From a virus, in IMG/VR virus record IMGVR_UViG_3300034063_000370, positions 1-35,984 of that record: a stretch of 35,984 nucleotides of DNA, one strand, 5' to 3'. Within the stretch, counting starts at the first letter, position 1, and each line of letters opens with the position of its first letter. The notes under the pieces are model-generated. The model did no database searches and was not told where the DNA came from. It was given only the letters and a program-made list of their open reading frames with translations. Of this stretch, positions 7,543-14,654 are shown piece by piece. The translations under genes were made by a program, and so were the position numbers.

Positions 7543-8100
7543 ATGTCTCTTTGGGGCGATACGGATGCAGTACCATCAGCAATAACTGCAACAGTTACGT
7601 TGGTTGGTAATACTGTTACTGGAACTGGTACATCATTTGGTCTTGCTGGATGTGCTTCAACTGGTGACATCATTAGATTTGGTGCTCCCAGCAGAGGAGC
7701 AACTGGTGCAGGACATACTTATTACGGTGATGCTGTAATCACTGGTATTACTAGTGAAACAATTTGTACAATTGGTTCAACTGCTGGATTGAGTGATTAT
7801 GCTGGACTGAGCACACATTTCACTGTCAGCAGATATCCAAAGTATCTTGTTAAAGATTCTCTGTATAGTCAGACAAGAACTGATGCAGATGCAGTTGTTT
7901 ATGGTATTTCTACAACATCATCTACAACTTATTCTGTAACTCATCAAGGTTGGGTGGGTGTTACCACTTACATTGACAATCATGGAAATCTGAGAGTGAA
8001 GAATGAAGTTATGGTAGCAATGTCTGGCATCACCACAACTGCTGATGTTATTAACTCAACTCCATCAATTACTTTCCCAACTGACGCTGGACGTTCTTGA
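7543..8100 (+). CDS. Predicted virion structural protein
   Basis: 185 residues starting MSLWGDTDAVPSAITATVTL, rich in Thr, Ser, Gly and Val, with alternating beta-like segments (TVTLVGNTVTGTGTSF) and the motif THQGWVGVTTYIDNHGNLRVK near residue 135. From memory, cyanophages carry structural proteins with this opening and this GWVG/NHGNLRVK signature. The composition fits an extracellular beta-structured virion component. GGGAAGGAAC upstream is a good ribosome site. It is the first gene from the exact TATAAATA late promoter. Whether it belongs to the head, neck or tail cannot be told. Confidence 0.75.
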   Translation: MSLWGDTDAVPSAITATVTLVGNTVTGTGTSFGLAGCASTGDIIRFGAPSRGATGAGHTYYGDAVITGITSETICTIGSTAGLSDYAGLSTHFTVSRYPKYLVKDSLYSQTRTDADAVVYGISTTSSTTYSVTHQGWVGVTTYIDNHGNLRVKNEVMVAMSGITTTADVINSTPSITFPTDAGRS

Positions 8101-8111
8101 TAAGATAGAAT

Positions 8112-8483
8112 ATGAGATTTGATGAGTTGAATGAAAATAATTATTTAATGTTTGCCATTAAAAATTATGAAAATCCTCAAGCTGTTACGCAAGAGGATTT
8201 TTATCAAGACCTAAAGAGATTCAAGTACATTACTCGTCTCTTTAGGCATTATAAAAAAACAGGTGAGTTGAAGTATCATTTAATTCTCAATCATTTCATT
8301 TGTCTTTATAATGTTTTTGGTGAAGCAGCAACTCCTTTGATTTTCTTCAAGATGGATAATGAGTTTTGGTCTTTAATTAAAACATTCTTATTTTATCTTG
8401 ATAGAATTCCTGAGTATCCAAGATCAATTTTGAATGAAATTCCAATAGATGAAATTTGCTTAAATTGCTTAAAAAAGGTATGA
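8112..8483 (+). CDS. Conserved phage protein of unknown function (123 aa)
   Basis: A helical 123-residue protein beginning MRFDELNENNYLMFAIKNYE, with YITRLFRHYKKTGELKYHLI, NHFICLYNVFGE and a Cys-containing C-terminus (IDEICLNCLKK). Small proteins of this type (NNYLxFAIxNYxNP... FKRFKYIxRLF) are, to my recollection, common in T4-like phages beside structural genes, without an assigned role. No membrane segment or catalytic motif is visible. It overlaps the next gene by four bases (ATGA), so the two are coupled. Confidence 0.8.
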   Translation: MRFDELNENNYLMFAIKNYENPQAVTQEDFYQDLKRFKYITRLFRHYKKTGELKYHLILNHFICLYNVFGEAATPLIFFKMDNEFWSLIKTFLFYLDRIPEYPRSILNEIPIDEICLNCLKKV

Positions 8484-8689
8484 TGAATCCCAGAAAGTTG
8501 GATAAAATAATCGGAATCATTAAGGATCTCAAAGAAGATGCTGCAATTGCAAATTCATTATCTGGTGGAAAAATTGCGGGAACAGTTGAAGCAGGAGACA
8601 ATCCTCCTGTTGATTTAAGAAAGAAAAGAAATTGGAATCCATTTTTTAAAAATCTTGCAAAAGTTCAAAGAAGAAAATCATCAAAATAG
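8480..8689 (+). CDS. Small conserved phage protein (69 aa)
   Basis: The start is taken as the first of two adjacent ATGs (8480), overlapping the previous stop, with AAAAAAGG just upstream; a TTG at 8456 would extend it without a ribosome site. The product begins MMNPRKLDKIIGIIKDL and ends in a strongly basic tail (DLRKKRNWNPFFKNLAKVQ followed by RRKSSK). The basic, aromatic C-terminus suggests contact with nucleic acid or a protein surface. Function is unknown; by position it belongs to a set of small late genes. Confidence 0.75.
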   Translation: MMNPRKLDKIIGIIKDLKEDAAIANSLSGGKIAGTVEAGDNPPVDLRKKRNWNPFFKNLAKVQRRKSSK

Positions 8690-8697
8690 ATAAGGCA

Positions 8698-9120
8698 ATG
8701 TTTCCACCATCATCCACAGATACAAAAATTGCAATCTTAGAAGAAAGATTATCTGTGTATGAACAGATGATGGAAAGAATTGATACTGCAATTCAAAAGA
8801 TTGGAGAGACAAGTCAAAACATAAGTCAGATGCTTGCTATTCATAATGAAAAGATTGAACAGTGTAACCGAACAGACAATATTATCGTAAAGATGATTGA
8901 GGATATTAAAGTATCATCAAAAGAGCAACACGAAGCAATTAGTAAAGAACTTGGTGAAAGAATAGAAAAGGTAGAAGAAAAGGTAGAAGAAATATCTCAG
9001 TTCAAATGGAAAGCAGTTGGAGCAATTGCAATCGTTGCATTTATAATTGGAATTTTTCCAACAGTAAGTTCTTTCTTGACATCTCATAATTCCCCTGCTA
9101 CACTAGAGAGAGCAAGATAA
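8698..9120 (+). CDS. Coiled-coil protein with one C-terminal membrane helix
   Basis: 140 residues. Residues about 8-100 form a heptad-rich helix (KIAILEERLSVYEQMMERID through ERIEKVEEKVEEI), followed by a single hydrophobic segment (AVGAIAIVAFIIGIFPTV, about 106-124) and a short polar tail. The predicted topology is a long soluble coiled coil anchored in a membrane near its C-terminus. The same layout occurs in phage proteins near lysis or tail genes, so a spanin-like or holin-accessory role is possible, but no lysis gene is adjacent. I do not assign a function. It is the last gene of this late group before the primase. Confidence 0.75.
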   Translation: MFPPSSTDTKIAILEERLSVYEQMMERIDTAIQKIGETSQNISQMLAIHNEKIEQCNRTDNIIVKMIEDIKVSSKEQHEAISKELGERIEKVEEKVEEISQFKWKAVGAIAIVAFIIGIFPTVSSFLTSHNSPATLERAR

Positions 9121-9135
9121 TACCTCTCTTTTGTA

Positions 9136-10137
9136 ATGAGTTTTATTGAAAGCAAATATGTTGGATTGATTTCTGTCCGACTTCGAAAATTTTCAAAGAA
9201 AAAAATTGGTCTCTACAACTTTCGCTGCCCTTATTGTGGAGACTCACAGAAATACAAAAACAGAGCAAGAGGTTATCTATATCAATTAAAAAATGATTAT
9301 AATTTTAAGTGCCATAATTGCGGAGTAACCAGAACATTTGCTAATTTCTTAAAGGATCAAGACAGATCTCTTTATGATGAGTATGTGATGGAAAGGTATA
9401 AGGAAGGTTTAACTGGAAAAGCAACAACTGTTGCCCAACCAGAATTTAATTTCAAAAAACCAGAATTTAAAACCAAATCAATTTTATCTGAATTGGATAC
9501 TATTGATTCACTAAATACATCACATCCAGCAAAACAATACCTCATAAACAGAAAAATTTCAGAAAAAGATCTAAAAAAAATTTACTATTGTCCAGAATTT
9601 AAGAAATGGACAAACAAACACATTCAGATCTTTGATAGCATAGATTTAGACGACGAAAGAATTATTATCCCATTAAAAGATTTGGATGGAAATCTTTTTG
9701 GTTATCAAGGTCGATCTTTAAATCCAAATGCAAAACTTAGATACATTACAATTATGTTGGATGAATCTGTTCCTAAAGTTTATGGATTAGACCAAATTGA
9801 TAAAAATGAACTTGTATACATCACTGAAGGACCATTTGACTCATTATTCATACGCAACGCGGTTGCTATGTGCGGAGCTGATGTTTATCTTGATAACTGG
9901 GGTATTAACGATGTGGTTTGGGTATATGATAACGAACCACGTAACCAGCAAATTGTATCAAGAATCTCCCGTGTCGTTGAGAATGGACAAAAAGTTGTAA
10001 TTTGGCCTTCATCAATAAAAGAAAAAGACATCAATGAGATGGTGTTATCTGGTTATGATGTTGAAAATGTGGTAAAATCAAATACTTACCAAGGTCTTGA
10101 AGCAAAGTTAAAACTACTAGAATGGAAGAAAGTATGA
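9136..10137 (+). CDS. 61: DNA primase, T4 gp61-type
   Basis: 333 residues with the two modules of a bacterial or phage primase. An N-terminal zinc ribbon has CPYCGDSQKYKNRARG and CHNCGVTRTF (four Cys, residues about 31-62). A TOPRIM domain has ITEGPFDSLFIRNA (about residue 229 onwards, with the conserved Glu) and a later acidic WVYDNEP that supplies the DxD-like metal site. In T4, gp61 makes RNA primers with helicase gp41, and a gp41 candidate is at 742. The start follows the previous stop by 15 bases and the stop overlaps nrdA in an ATGA junction, a cyanophage gene order. Confidence 0.93.
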   Translation: MSFIESKYVGLISVRLRKFSKKKIGLYNFRCPYCGDSQKYKNRARGYLYQLKNDYNFKCHNCGVTRTFANFLKDQDRSLYDEYVMERYKEGLTGKATTVAQPEFNFKKPEFKTKSILSELDTIDSLNTSHPAKQYLINRKISEKDLKKIYYCPEFKKWTNKHIQIFDSIDLDDERIIIPLKDLDGNLFGYQGRSLNPNAKLRYITIMLDESVPKVYGLDQIDKNELVYITEGPFDSLFIRNAVAMCGADVYLDNWGINDVVWVYDNEPRNQQIVSRISRVVENGQKVVIWPSSIKEKDINEMVLSGYDVENVVKSNTYQGLEAKLKLLEWKKV

Positions 10138-12428
10138 GCAACGGTACAAAGGTTAAAAAACGTAATGGAAATCTTGAACCATTGAATCTTGATAAGATTC
10201 ACATGATGGTTGATTGTGCTTGTGGAGGTCTCTCTGGTGTTTCTCCATCGCAAGTTGAAATTAATTCTGGAATTCAATTCTATGATGGAATTAGCACAAA
10301 TGAAATTCAAGAAATTTTGGTTAGGTCTGCTAGTGATTTGATCAGTCTTGATTCTCCTAATTATCAGTTTGTTGCTGCTCGCCTTCTTTTGTTTGGTCTT
10401 TATAAACAAGTATTTGGTGATGAGTGGAAAACTGGATTTCCCCAGATCGGAGATCATCTTTATAGTGGTATTATGAAGGGGATCTATGATAAAGAATTAT
10501 CTTCAAAGTATACTGACGAAGAGTGGGATAAAATCAATTCATGGATTGATCATGAACGTGATTATTTGTTTACTTATGCTGGTCTTCGTCAGGTTGTAGA
10601 TAAATATCTGGTACAGGATAGAAGCAGTGGGAGTGTCTTTGAGACACCACAATACGCTTACATGTTGGTTTCCGCAACCATCTTTGCAGAGTACCCTAAA
10701 GAAACTAGACTTTCATACGTTAAAAAATATTACGATGCGATCAGTAAGCACAAAATCAACGTTCCAACTCCCATCTTGGCAGGAGTTAGAACGCCTCTCA
10801 GACAATTTGCAAGCTGTGTTCTTGTTGATGTTGATGACACCCTCGACAGCATCTTTAGCAGTGACATGGCTATTGGTAGGTATGTTGCTCAGAGGGCAGG
10901 AATCGGTATTAACGCGGGTAGAATCCGTGGTATCAACAGTAAAATTAGAGGCGGAGAGGTTGCCCATACTGGCATTGTACCATTCCTCAAAAAATTTGAG
11001 GCAACTGTCCGATGCTGCACTCAAAATGGCATCAGAGGTGGATCTGCTACGGTCCACTTTCCAATCTGGCACCAAGAAATAGAAGACATTATTGTTCTTA
11101 AAAACAATAAGGGTACGGAGGACAATCGTGTTCGCAAACTTGACTACAGTATTCAAATCAGCAAACTCTTCTATGAAAGGTTCATTCAAGATGGTGAGAT
11201 CACGCTTTTCTCCCCGCATGATGTCCCTAGACTTTATGATTCTTTCGGAACAATTGAGTTTGACTCTCTTTACATTGGATACGAAAACAATCCGACCATT
11301 CCGAAAAAAACTATTAAAGCGCAAGAACTCATTCTTAGTCTCCTCAAAGAACGTGCTGAGACGGGTCGTATCTACATCATGAACATTGATCATTGCAACT
11401 CACACTCTTCATTTATTGATAAAGTTGAGATGAGCAATCTGTGTCAAGAAATTACTCTACCTACAAAACCACTTACTCACATTGATGATCCAGATGGTGA
11501 AATTGCACTTTGCATTCTTTCTGCAATCAATGTAGGTAAAATCAAGCACATAGAAGAAATGGAAGAACTTTGTGATCTTTCAGTTCGTTCTTTGGATGAG
11601 TTGATTGATTATCAAAACTATCCAATTGTTGCTGCCGAGAAGTCTACTAAAGCACGTAGATCTTTGGGTATTGGTTACATTGGTTTGGCACATTATCTTG
11701 CTCGTCACAATGTCAAGTATAGTGATAATGCAGCATGGGATCTTGTTCATGAACTTACTGAAGCATTTCAGTATTATCTTCTCAAGTCATCAAACAAACT
11801 TGCAGAAGAAAAAGGTAAGTGTGAATACTTTGACAAAACCAAATACTCACAAGGTATTCTTCCTATAGATACTTATAAGAAAGACGTTGATGAAATTATA
11901 AACCAGGAGTATAAGTATGACTGGGAAGAGTTACGCAGAAAGATTATGGATGGAGGTTTACGGAACTCCACCTTGTCTGCTCAGATGCCATCAGAAAGCA
12001 GTTCCGTTGTGTCTAATGCCACAAACGGAATTGAGCCGCCTAGAGGGTATTTGTCCACTAAAAAGTCGAAGAAAGGTCCGCTCAAACAAATTGTTCCTCA
12101 ATATCAAACTCTTAAGAATAGTTACACTCTTCTTTGGGACATGCTTGATAATACTGGGTATATTAATATTGTTTCTATAATGCAAAAATTCTTTGATCAA
12201 GCAATCAGTGGTAACTGGAGTTATAATCCAGAGAACTATCCTGATAATGAAGTTCCAGTATCTGAAATGGCAAAGGACTTGTTGAGGACTTATAAGTATG
12301 GATGGAAGACATCCTATTATCAGAATACTTATGATAATAAGACTGATGAAGTTCAAGAAGAAAAAAATAATCTAATTGACAGTATTTTAAATTCTGTGGA
12401 GGAAGATTGCGAATCTTGTAAGATTTAA
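10134..12428 (+). CDS. nrdA: Class Ia ribonucleotide reductase, large subunit
   Basis: 764 residues from ATG 10134, chosen because it overlaps the primase stop (ATGA) and has GGAAGAAAG just upstream; an ATG at 10122 would add four residues. Family signatures are clear: FASCVLVDVDDT carries the first redox cysteine, MSNLCQEITLPTKP the thiyl-radical Cys and catalytic Glu, EIALCILSAIN the partner Cys, LRNSTLSAQMPSESSS and NATNGIEPPRG the substrate loop, and the C-terminus DCESCKI has the CxxC that relays electrons. It reduces ribonucleotides to deoxyribonucleotides for phage DNA. The N-terminal ATP-cone-like region is short. It works with the NrdB encoded 36 bases downstream. Confidence 0.97.
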   Translation: MSNGTKVKKRNGNLEPLNLDKIHMMVDCACGGLSGVSPSQVEINSGIQFYDGISTNEIQEILVRSASDLISLDSPNYQFVAARLLLFGLYKQVFGDEWKTGFPQIGDHLYSGIMKGIYDKELSSKYTDEEWDKINSWIDHERDYLFTYAGLRQVVDKYLVQDRSSGSVFETPQYAYMLVSATIFAEYPKETRLSYVKKYYDAISKHKINVPTPILAGVRTPLRQFASCVLVDVDDTLDSIFSSDMAIGRYVAQRAGIGINAGRIRGINSKIRGGEVAHTGIVPFLKKFEATVRCCTQNGIRGGSATVHFPIWHQEIEDIIVLKNNKGTEDNRVRKLDYSIQISKLFYERFIQDGEITLFSPHDVPRLYDSFGTIEFDSLYIGYENNPTIPKKTIKAQELILSLLKERAETGRIYIMNIDHCNSHSSFIDKVEMSNLCQEITLPTKPLTHIDDPDGEIALCILSAINVGKIKHIEEMEELCDLSVRSLDELIDYQNYPIVAAEKSTKARRSLGIGYIGLAHYLARHNVKYSDNAAWDLVHELTEAFQYYLLKSSNKLAEEKGKCEYFDKTKYSQGILPIDTYKKDVDEIINQEYKYDWEELRRKIMDGGLRNSTLSAQMPSESSSVVSNATNGIEPPRGYLSTKKSKKGPLKQIVPQYQTLKNSYTLLWDMLDNTGYINIVSIMQKFFDQAISGNWSYNPENYPDNEVPVSEMAKDLLRTYKYGWKTSYYQNTYDNKTDEVQEEKNNLIDSILNSVEEDCESCKI

Positions 12429-12464
12429 TTTTGTTATAGTAAACCTTAAAGTTAGGAGAGTTTT

Positions 12465-13604
12465 ATGAAAGGAATGACAGTTTTTAATACAAAAGATGTT
12501 GAAACTAAAAAGCAACCAATGTTTTTTGGTCAACCTTTGGGTGTTCAAAGATATGATTCTTACAAGTATCCAATTTTTGATAAATTGACAACACAGCAAC
12601 TGGGATATTTTTGGAGACCTGAAGAGGTTTCTCTTCAGAAAGATCGTGCTGATTATCAAACACTTCGTCCCGAACAAAAGCACATCTTTACTTCTAATCT
12701 GAAGTATCAGATCATGCTTGATTCTGTTCAGGGTCGTGGTCCTGGTATGGCATTTCTTCCTTATTGTTCTCTTCCTGAATTGGAAGCATGTATAACTGTG
12801 TGGGAATTTATGGAAATGATTCACTCACGTTCATACACATACATTATCAAAAATGTTTATTCAGATCCATCTGAAGTTTTTGATCAAATTTTACATAATG
12901 ATAAAATTTTAGAGAGAGCATCTTCTGTGACTAGTTCATACGATGATTTTATTAACTCAGCACAAGAATATGGAACTTCTAATGCATGGAAATTTGCACA
13001 AGAAGGTGCAGGATATGCAAGAGAAGAACGTATTGAACTTAAAAGAAAACTTTATCGTGCAATTTCAAATGTCAACATTCTCGAAGGTATCAGGTTTTAT
13101 GTCTCGTTCGCTTGCAGCTTTGCGTTCGGAGAACTTAAACTTATGGAGGGATCCGCTAAAATTATCTCTCTCATCGCCAGAGACGAAAATCAACACCTTG
13201 TCATTACTCAGAACATCCTCAATAAGTGGCGCGAAGGAGATGATCCAGAGATGCAACAAATTGCTAAAGAGGAAGAAGAATGGGTAGCATCTGCATTTGA
13301 AAACTGTGCCAATCAGGAAAAATCCTGGGCACAATACTTATTCAAAGACGGATCTATCATTGGTCTGAATGATAAGTTGCTCAACAATTATGTCGAATGG
13401 ATTACCAATCGTCGTATGAAATCTATTGGTTTGAAACCCCTGTATGATGTTTCTGCGAAGAATAATCCACTTCCATGGACCGAGCATTGGATCTCCTCTA
13501 AGGGTCTTCAAGTGGCACCACAGGAGACGGAAGTGGAGTCCTACGTTGTTGGTGGCATCAAACAGGATGTCACCAGAGATACGTTTGCAGGATTTAAACT
13601 GTAA
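12465..13604 (+). CDS. nrdB: Class Ia ribonucleotide reductase, small subunit
   Basis: 379 residues. The di-iron and radical site is intact: Asp60 in LQKDRADY, Glu117 and His120 in WEFMEMIHSRSY, radical tyrosine Tyr124, and the later Glu and Glu/His ligands in ILEGIRFYVSFACSF and ARDENQHL. The tyrosyl radical generated here starts catalysis in NrdA. The ATG at 12465 has a good ribosome site (TAGGAG, 12453-12458). The C-terminus ends DTFAGFKL, the sort of tail that docks on NrdA. The NrdA-NrdB gap holds no terminator, so they are probably co-transcribed. Confidence 0.97.
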   Translation: MKGMTVFNTKDVETKKQPMFFGQPLGVQRYDSYKYPIFDKLTTQQLGYFWRPEEVSLQKDRADYQTLRPEQKHIFTSNLKYQIMLDSVQGRGPGMAFLPYCSLPELEACITVWEFMEMIHSRSYTYIIKNVYSDPSEVFDQILHNDKILERASSVTSSYDDFINSAQEYGTSNAWKFAQEGAGYAREERIELKRKLYRAISNVNILEGIRFYVSFACSFAFGELKLMEGSAKIISLIARDENQHLVITQNILNKWREGDDPEMQQIAKEEEEWVASAFENCANQEKSWAQYLFKDGSIIGLNDKLLNNYVEWITNRRMKSIGLKPLYDVSAKNNPLPWTEHWISSKGLQVAPQETEVESYVVGGIKQDVTRDTFAGFKL

Positions 13605-13639
13605 CAAATGTTACAAAAGAAATTGTATAAATTATTATA

Positions 13640-13700
13640 ACGTTCATTCGCTATTTGCAAATAGCGAACGGAAGTAAGACGACTCGGAACGGAACGTTCA
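13640..13700 (+). promoter_or_regulatory. Candidate glutamine-II riboswitch (Downstream-peptide RNA motif)
   Basis: Between nrdB and a 50-codon ORF is a compact RNA. The 5' strand ACGTTC (13640-13645) can pair with GAACGT (13692-13697) as P1. A perfect 22-base inverted repeat (13647-13668, TTCGCTATTTG/CAAATAGCGAA) forms P2, followed at once by CGGAAGTAAG (13669-13678), then GACTCGGAACGGAACG. This matches the conserved parts of the glnA/Downstream-peptide RNA family (GUUCA, hairpin, ACGGAAGUAGG-like box, GGAACG), which binds L-glutamine and is known from marine cyanobacteria and their phages. P1 closes four to seven bases before the ATG at 13704 and would mask the only purine-rich ribosome-site-like stretch, which suggests control of translation. 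Confidence 0.8.
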
Positions 13701-13703
13701 TCT

Positions 13704-13856
13704 ATGGAAGCACTCATTCTAACGTGCCTACAAGCACAGTTAATGATTGGGAGAGTTCATAAGGTTGTTATCCCAAAACAAGCCAAGAATGATTTGATTT
13801 GGGAAATCAAACAAATTACTCCAAAAGAGTGTAAAATAGACGCAAAAGCCGACTGA
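13704..13856 (+). CDS. Riboswitch-controlled downstream peptide (50 aa)
   Basis: ATG 13704 to TGA 13854-13856, 50 residues: MEALILTCLQAQLMIGRV, then HKVVIPKQAKNDLIWEIKQ, ending TPKECKIDAKAD. It lies immediately after the candidate glutamine riboswitch, exactly where that RNA class carries short ORFs. From memory, similar peptides occur in other cyanophages. It has two cysteines and an amphipathic helix and no export signal. The role is unknown; its link to glutamine suggests it adjusts host nitrogen or pigment metabolism, which is inference. Confidence 0.85.
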   Translation: MEALILTCLQAQLMIGRVHKVVIPKQAKNDLIWEIKQITPKECKIDAKAD

Positions 13857-13896
13857 AGGAACGCCACCTAACTCACTAAGTAAAGGAGCAAACCTA

Positions 13897-14028
13897 ATGA
13901 CAACAGCAACCTATCGTGGCGTTAAGTATAACGTCGAAGATCGTAAGATCAATGTACTTCAACTCATTAAAGAACAGATTGAAAAGGAGCAACGCCGTAA
14001 AGATGCACAAATAGCAGCAATTAAATGA
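13897..14028 (+). CDS. Very small YRGVKY protein (DUF4278-like, 43 aa)
   Basis: ATG 13897 with AAAGGAG at 13882-13888 as ribosome site; 43 residues ending at TGA 14026-14028. The opening MTTATYRGVKYNVEDRK has the YRGVxY signature of the DUF4278 family, found as short proteins in cyanobacteria and their phages; the rest is a charged helix (LQLIKEQIEKEQRRKDAQI). Function is unknown. It is 40 bases after the riboswitch peptide and probably shares its transcript, so it may also respond to glutamine through readthrough or coupling. Confidence 0.8.
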   Translation: MTTATYRGVKYNVEDRKINVLQLIKEQIEKEQRRKDAQIAAIK

Positions 14029-14036
14029 AAATAAGG

Positions 14037-14058
14037 ATTAAGATTTTTTAATCTTAAT
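14037..14058 (+). terminator. AT-rich hairpin after the YRGVKY gene
   Basis: 9-bp inverted repeat ATTAAGATT (14037-14045) / AATCTTAAT (14050-14058) around TTTT. There is no clear U-tract after it, so it may be an RNA 3'-end or pausing element upstream of the stronger terminator at 14083. Confidence 0.45.
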
Positions 14059-14082
14059 TCTACATTAGTATGCTGTGATACT

Positions 14083-14111
14083 AAGAGGGTCTTGACAGAC
14101 CCTCTTTTTTT
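14083..14111 (+). terminator. Strong intrinsic terminator
   Basis: 10-bp stem AAGAGGGTCT (14083-14092) / AGACCCTCTT (14097-14106), TGAC loop, long T-tract to 14111. Its loop is also part of the -35 hexamer of the following promoter. Confidence 0.93.
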
Positions 14112-14120
14112 GTGTATAAT
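14092..14120 (+). promoter_or_regulatory. Consensus sigma-70 promoter nested in a terminator
   Basis: TTGACA (14092-14097), 17-base spacer, TATAAT (14115-14120): a full match to both hexamers at optimal spacing. The -35 box lies across the loop of the terminator at 14083-14111. It would drive the nuclease gene at 14166 using host RNA polymerase, so expression is expected early. Confidence 0.88.
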
Positions 14121-14165
14121 AACTCTGTCAGGGTTGATAGATAGTATTAGATATAATAATACTAT

Positions 14166-14501
14166 ATGAAGACTAGTAGTGCAAAGAACAAAGGAAGAAC
14201 ACTACAGAAATGGGTTGTAGAAAAACTCATAGAAACATTCAACATTCATCCAGAGGATATTAAATCCTGTTCTATGGGAGCAGGAGGGGAAGATGTTGTA
14301 ATGGCAAGAGCAGCAAGAGAGAAGTTTCCTTTTAGTGTTGAGTGTAAAAATGTTGAGAAACTCAATGTATGGGAAGCATACGAACAAGCAAAAAGTAACT
14401 GCAATGGTTATGAACCAATAGTGATTATGAAAAAGAATCATAAGAAACCGTTAGTTGTTATAGATGCTGAGTTTTTTATTAGTCATTTTGGCAAATCTTG
14501 A
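14166..14501 (+). CDS. Small PD-(D/E)XK nuclease-like protein
   Basis: 111 residues beginning MKTSSAKNKGRTLQKWVVEK. Motifs expected of the restriction-endonuclease/resolvase fold are present: a GGEDVVMA strand carrying the catalytic Asp, then FSVECKN with the ExK pair about 20 residues on, then a helix with EAYEQAKSN. The size is right for a single-domain Holliday-junction-resolvase-like or VRR-NUC-like nuclease, as found in other cyanophages. The target is not known; recombination intermediates or host DNA breakdown are both reasonable. It is driven by the consensus promoter at 14092-14120. A second promoter overlaps its 3' end. Confidence 0.75.
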   Translation: MKTSSAKNKGRTLQKWVVEKLIETFNIHPEDIKSCSMGAGGEDVVMARAAREKFPFSVECKNVEKLNVWEAYEQAKSNCNGYEPIVIMKKNHKKPLVVIDAEFFISHFGKS

Positions 14502-14526
14502 CGAAAGATAAATAATAACTTATAAT
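14498..14526 (+). promoter_or_regulatory. Sigma-70 promoter overlapping the nuclease stop
   Basis: TTGACG (14498-14503), 17-base spacer, TATAAT (14521-14526). The start site would fall near 14533, the first base of the terminator hairpin that follows, so most initiations may yield only very short RNA. Confidence 0.65.
14507..14514 (+). promoter_or_regulatory. Late promoter box GATAAATA
   Basis: NATAAATA match within the spacer of the sigma-70 promoter. It gives a leader of more than 100 bases to the lysozyme gene at 14655, longer than for the other late genes here. Confidence 0.5.
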
Positions 14527-14532
14527 GTGTAG

Positions 14533-14555
14533 ACCCACTATCTGGTGGGTTTTTT
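14533..14555 (+). terminator. Intrinsic terminator after the nuclease gene
   Basis: ACCCAC (14533-14538) / GTGGGT (14545-14550) with loop TATCTG and six T residues (14550-14555). Confidence 0.85.
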
Positions 14556-14565
14556 ACTATGAGTC

Positions 14566-14654
14566 ATTGATGTGACATTAGAGCCTAGGAGATTGCCCCT
14601 TGAGAAAGGGGAAGTGCGCTTTCTCTATTAGGATGTAGAGTTCAATCGGAGTTA
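14566..14654 (+). other. Structured untranslated leader of the lysozyme gene
   Basis: No ORF. Readable pairings are GTCA/TGAC (near 14562-14576) and a GNRA-capped hairpin CCCCTT-GAGA-AAGGGG (14596-14611), possibly enclosed by CCTA...GAGA pairing with TCTC...TAGG (14584-14632). It looks like a folded 5' leader, but I cannot match it to a known RNA family. It is not a tRNA: the TTCAATC near 14641 lacks a T-stem. Confidence 0.35.

Noticed and set aside
8698-9120. Holin or spanin call for the coiled-coil membrane protein
   Set aside because: Topology alone is insufficient and no lysis gene is adjacent; left as unknown.
9105-9132. AGAGAG ... CTCTCTTTT hairpin between the coiled-coil gene and primase
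   Set aside because: Short stem with a 13-base loop and broken T-tract; too weak to call a terminator.
14580-14654. Possible tRNA-Leu(GAG), from CCCCTTGAGAAAGGGG and a TTCAATC near 14641
   Set aside because: The hairpin is a tetraloop stem, no D-arm or T-stem can be made, and no acceptor stem pairs.
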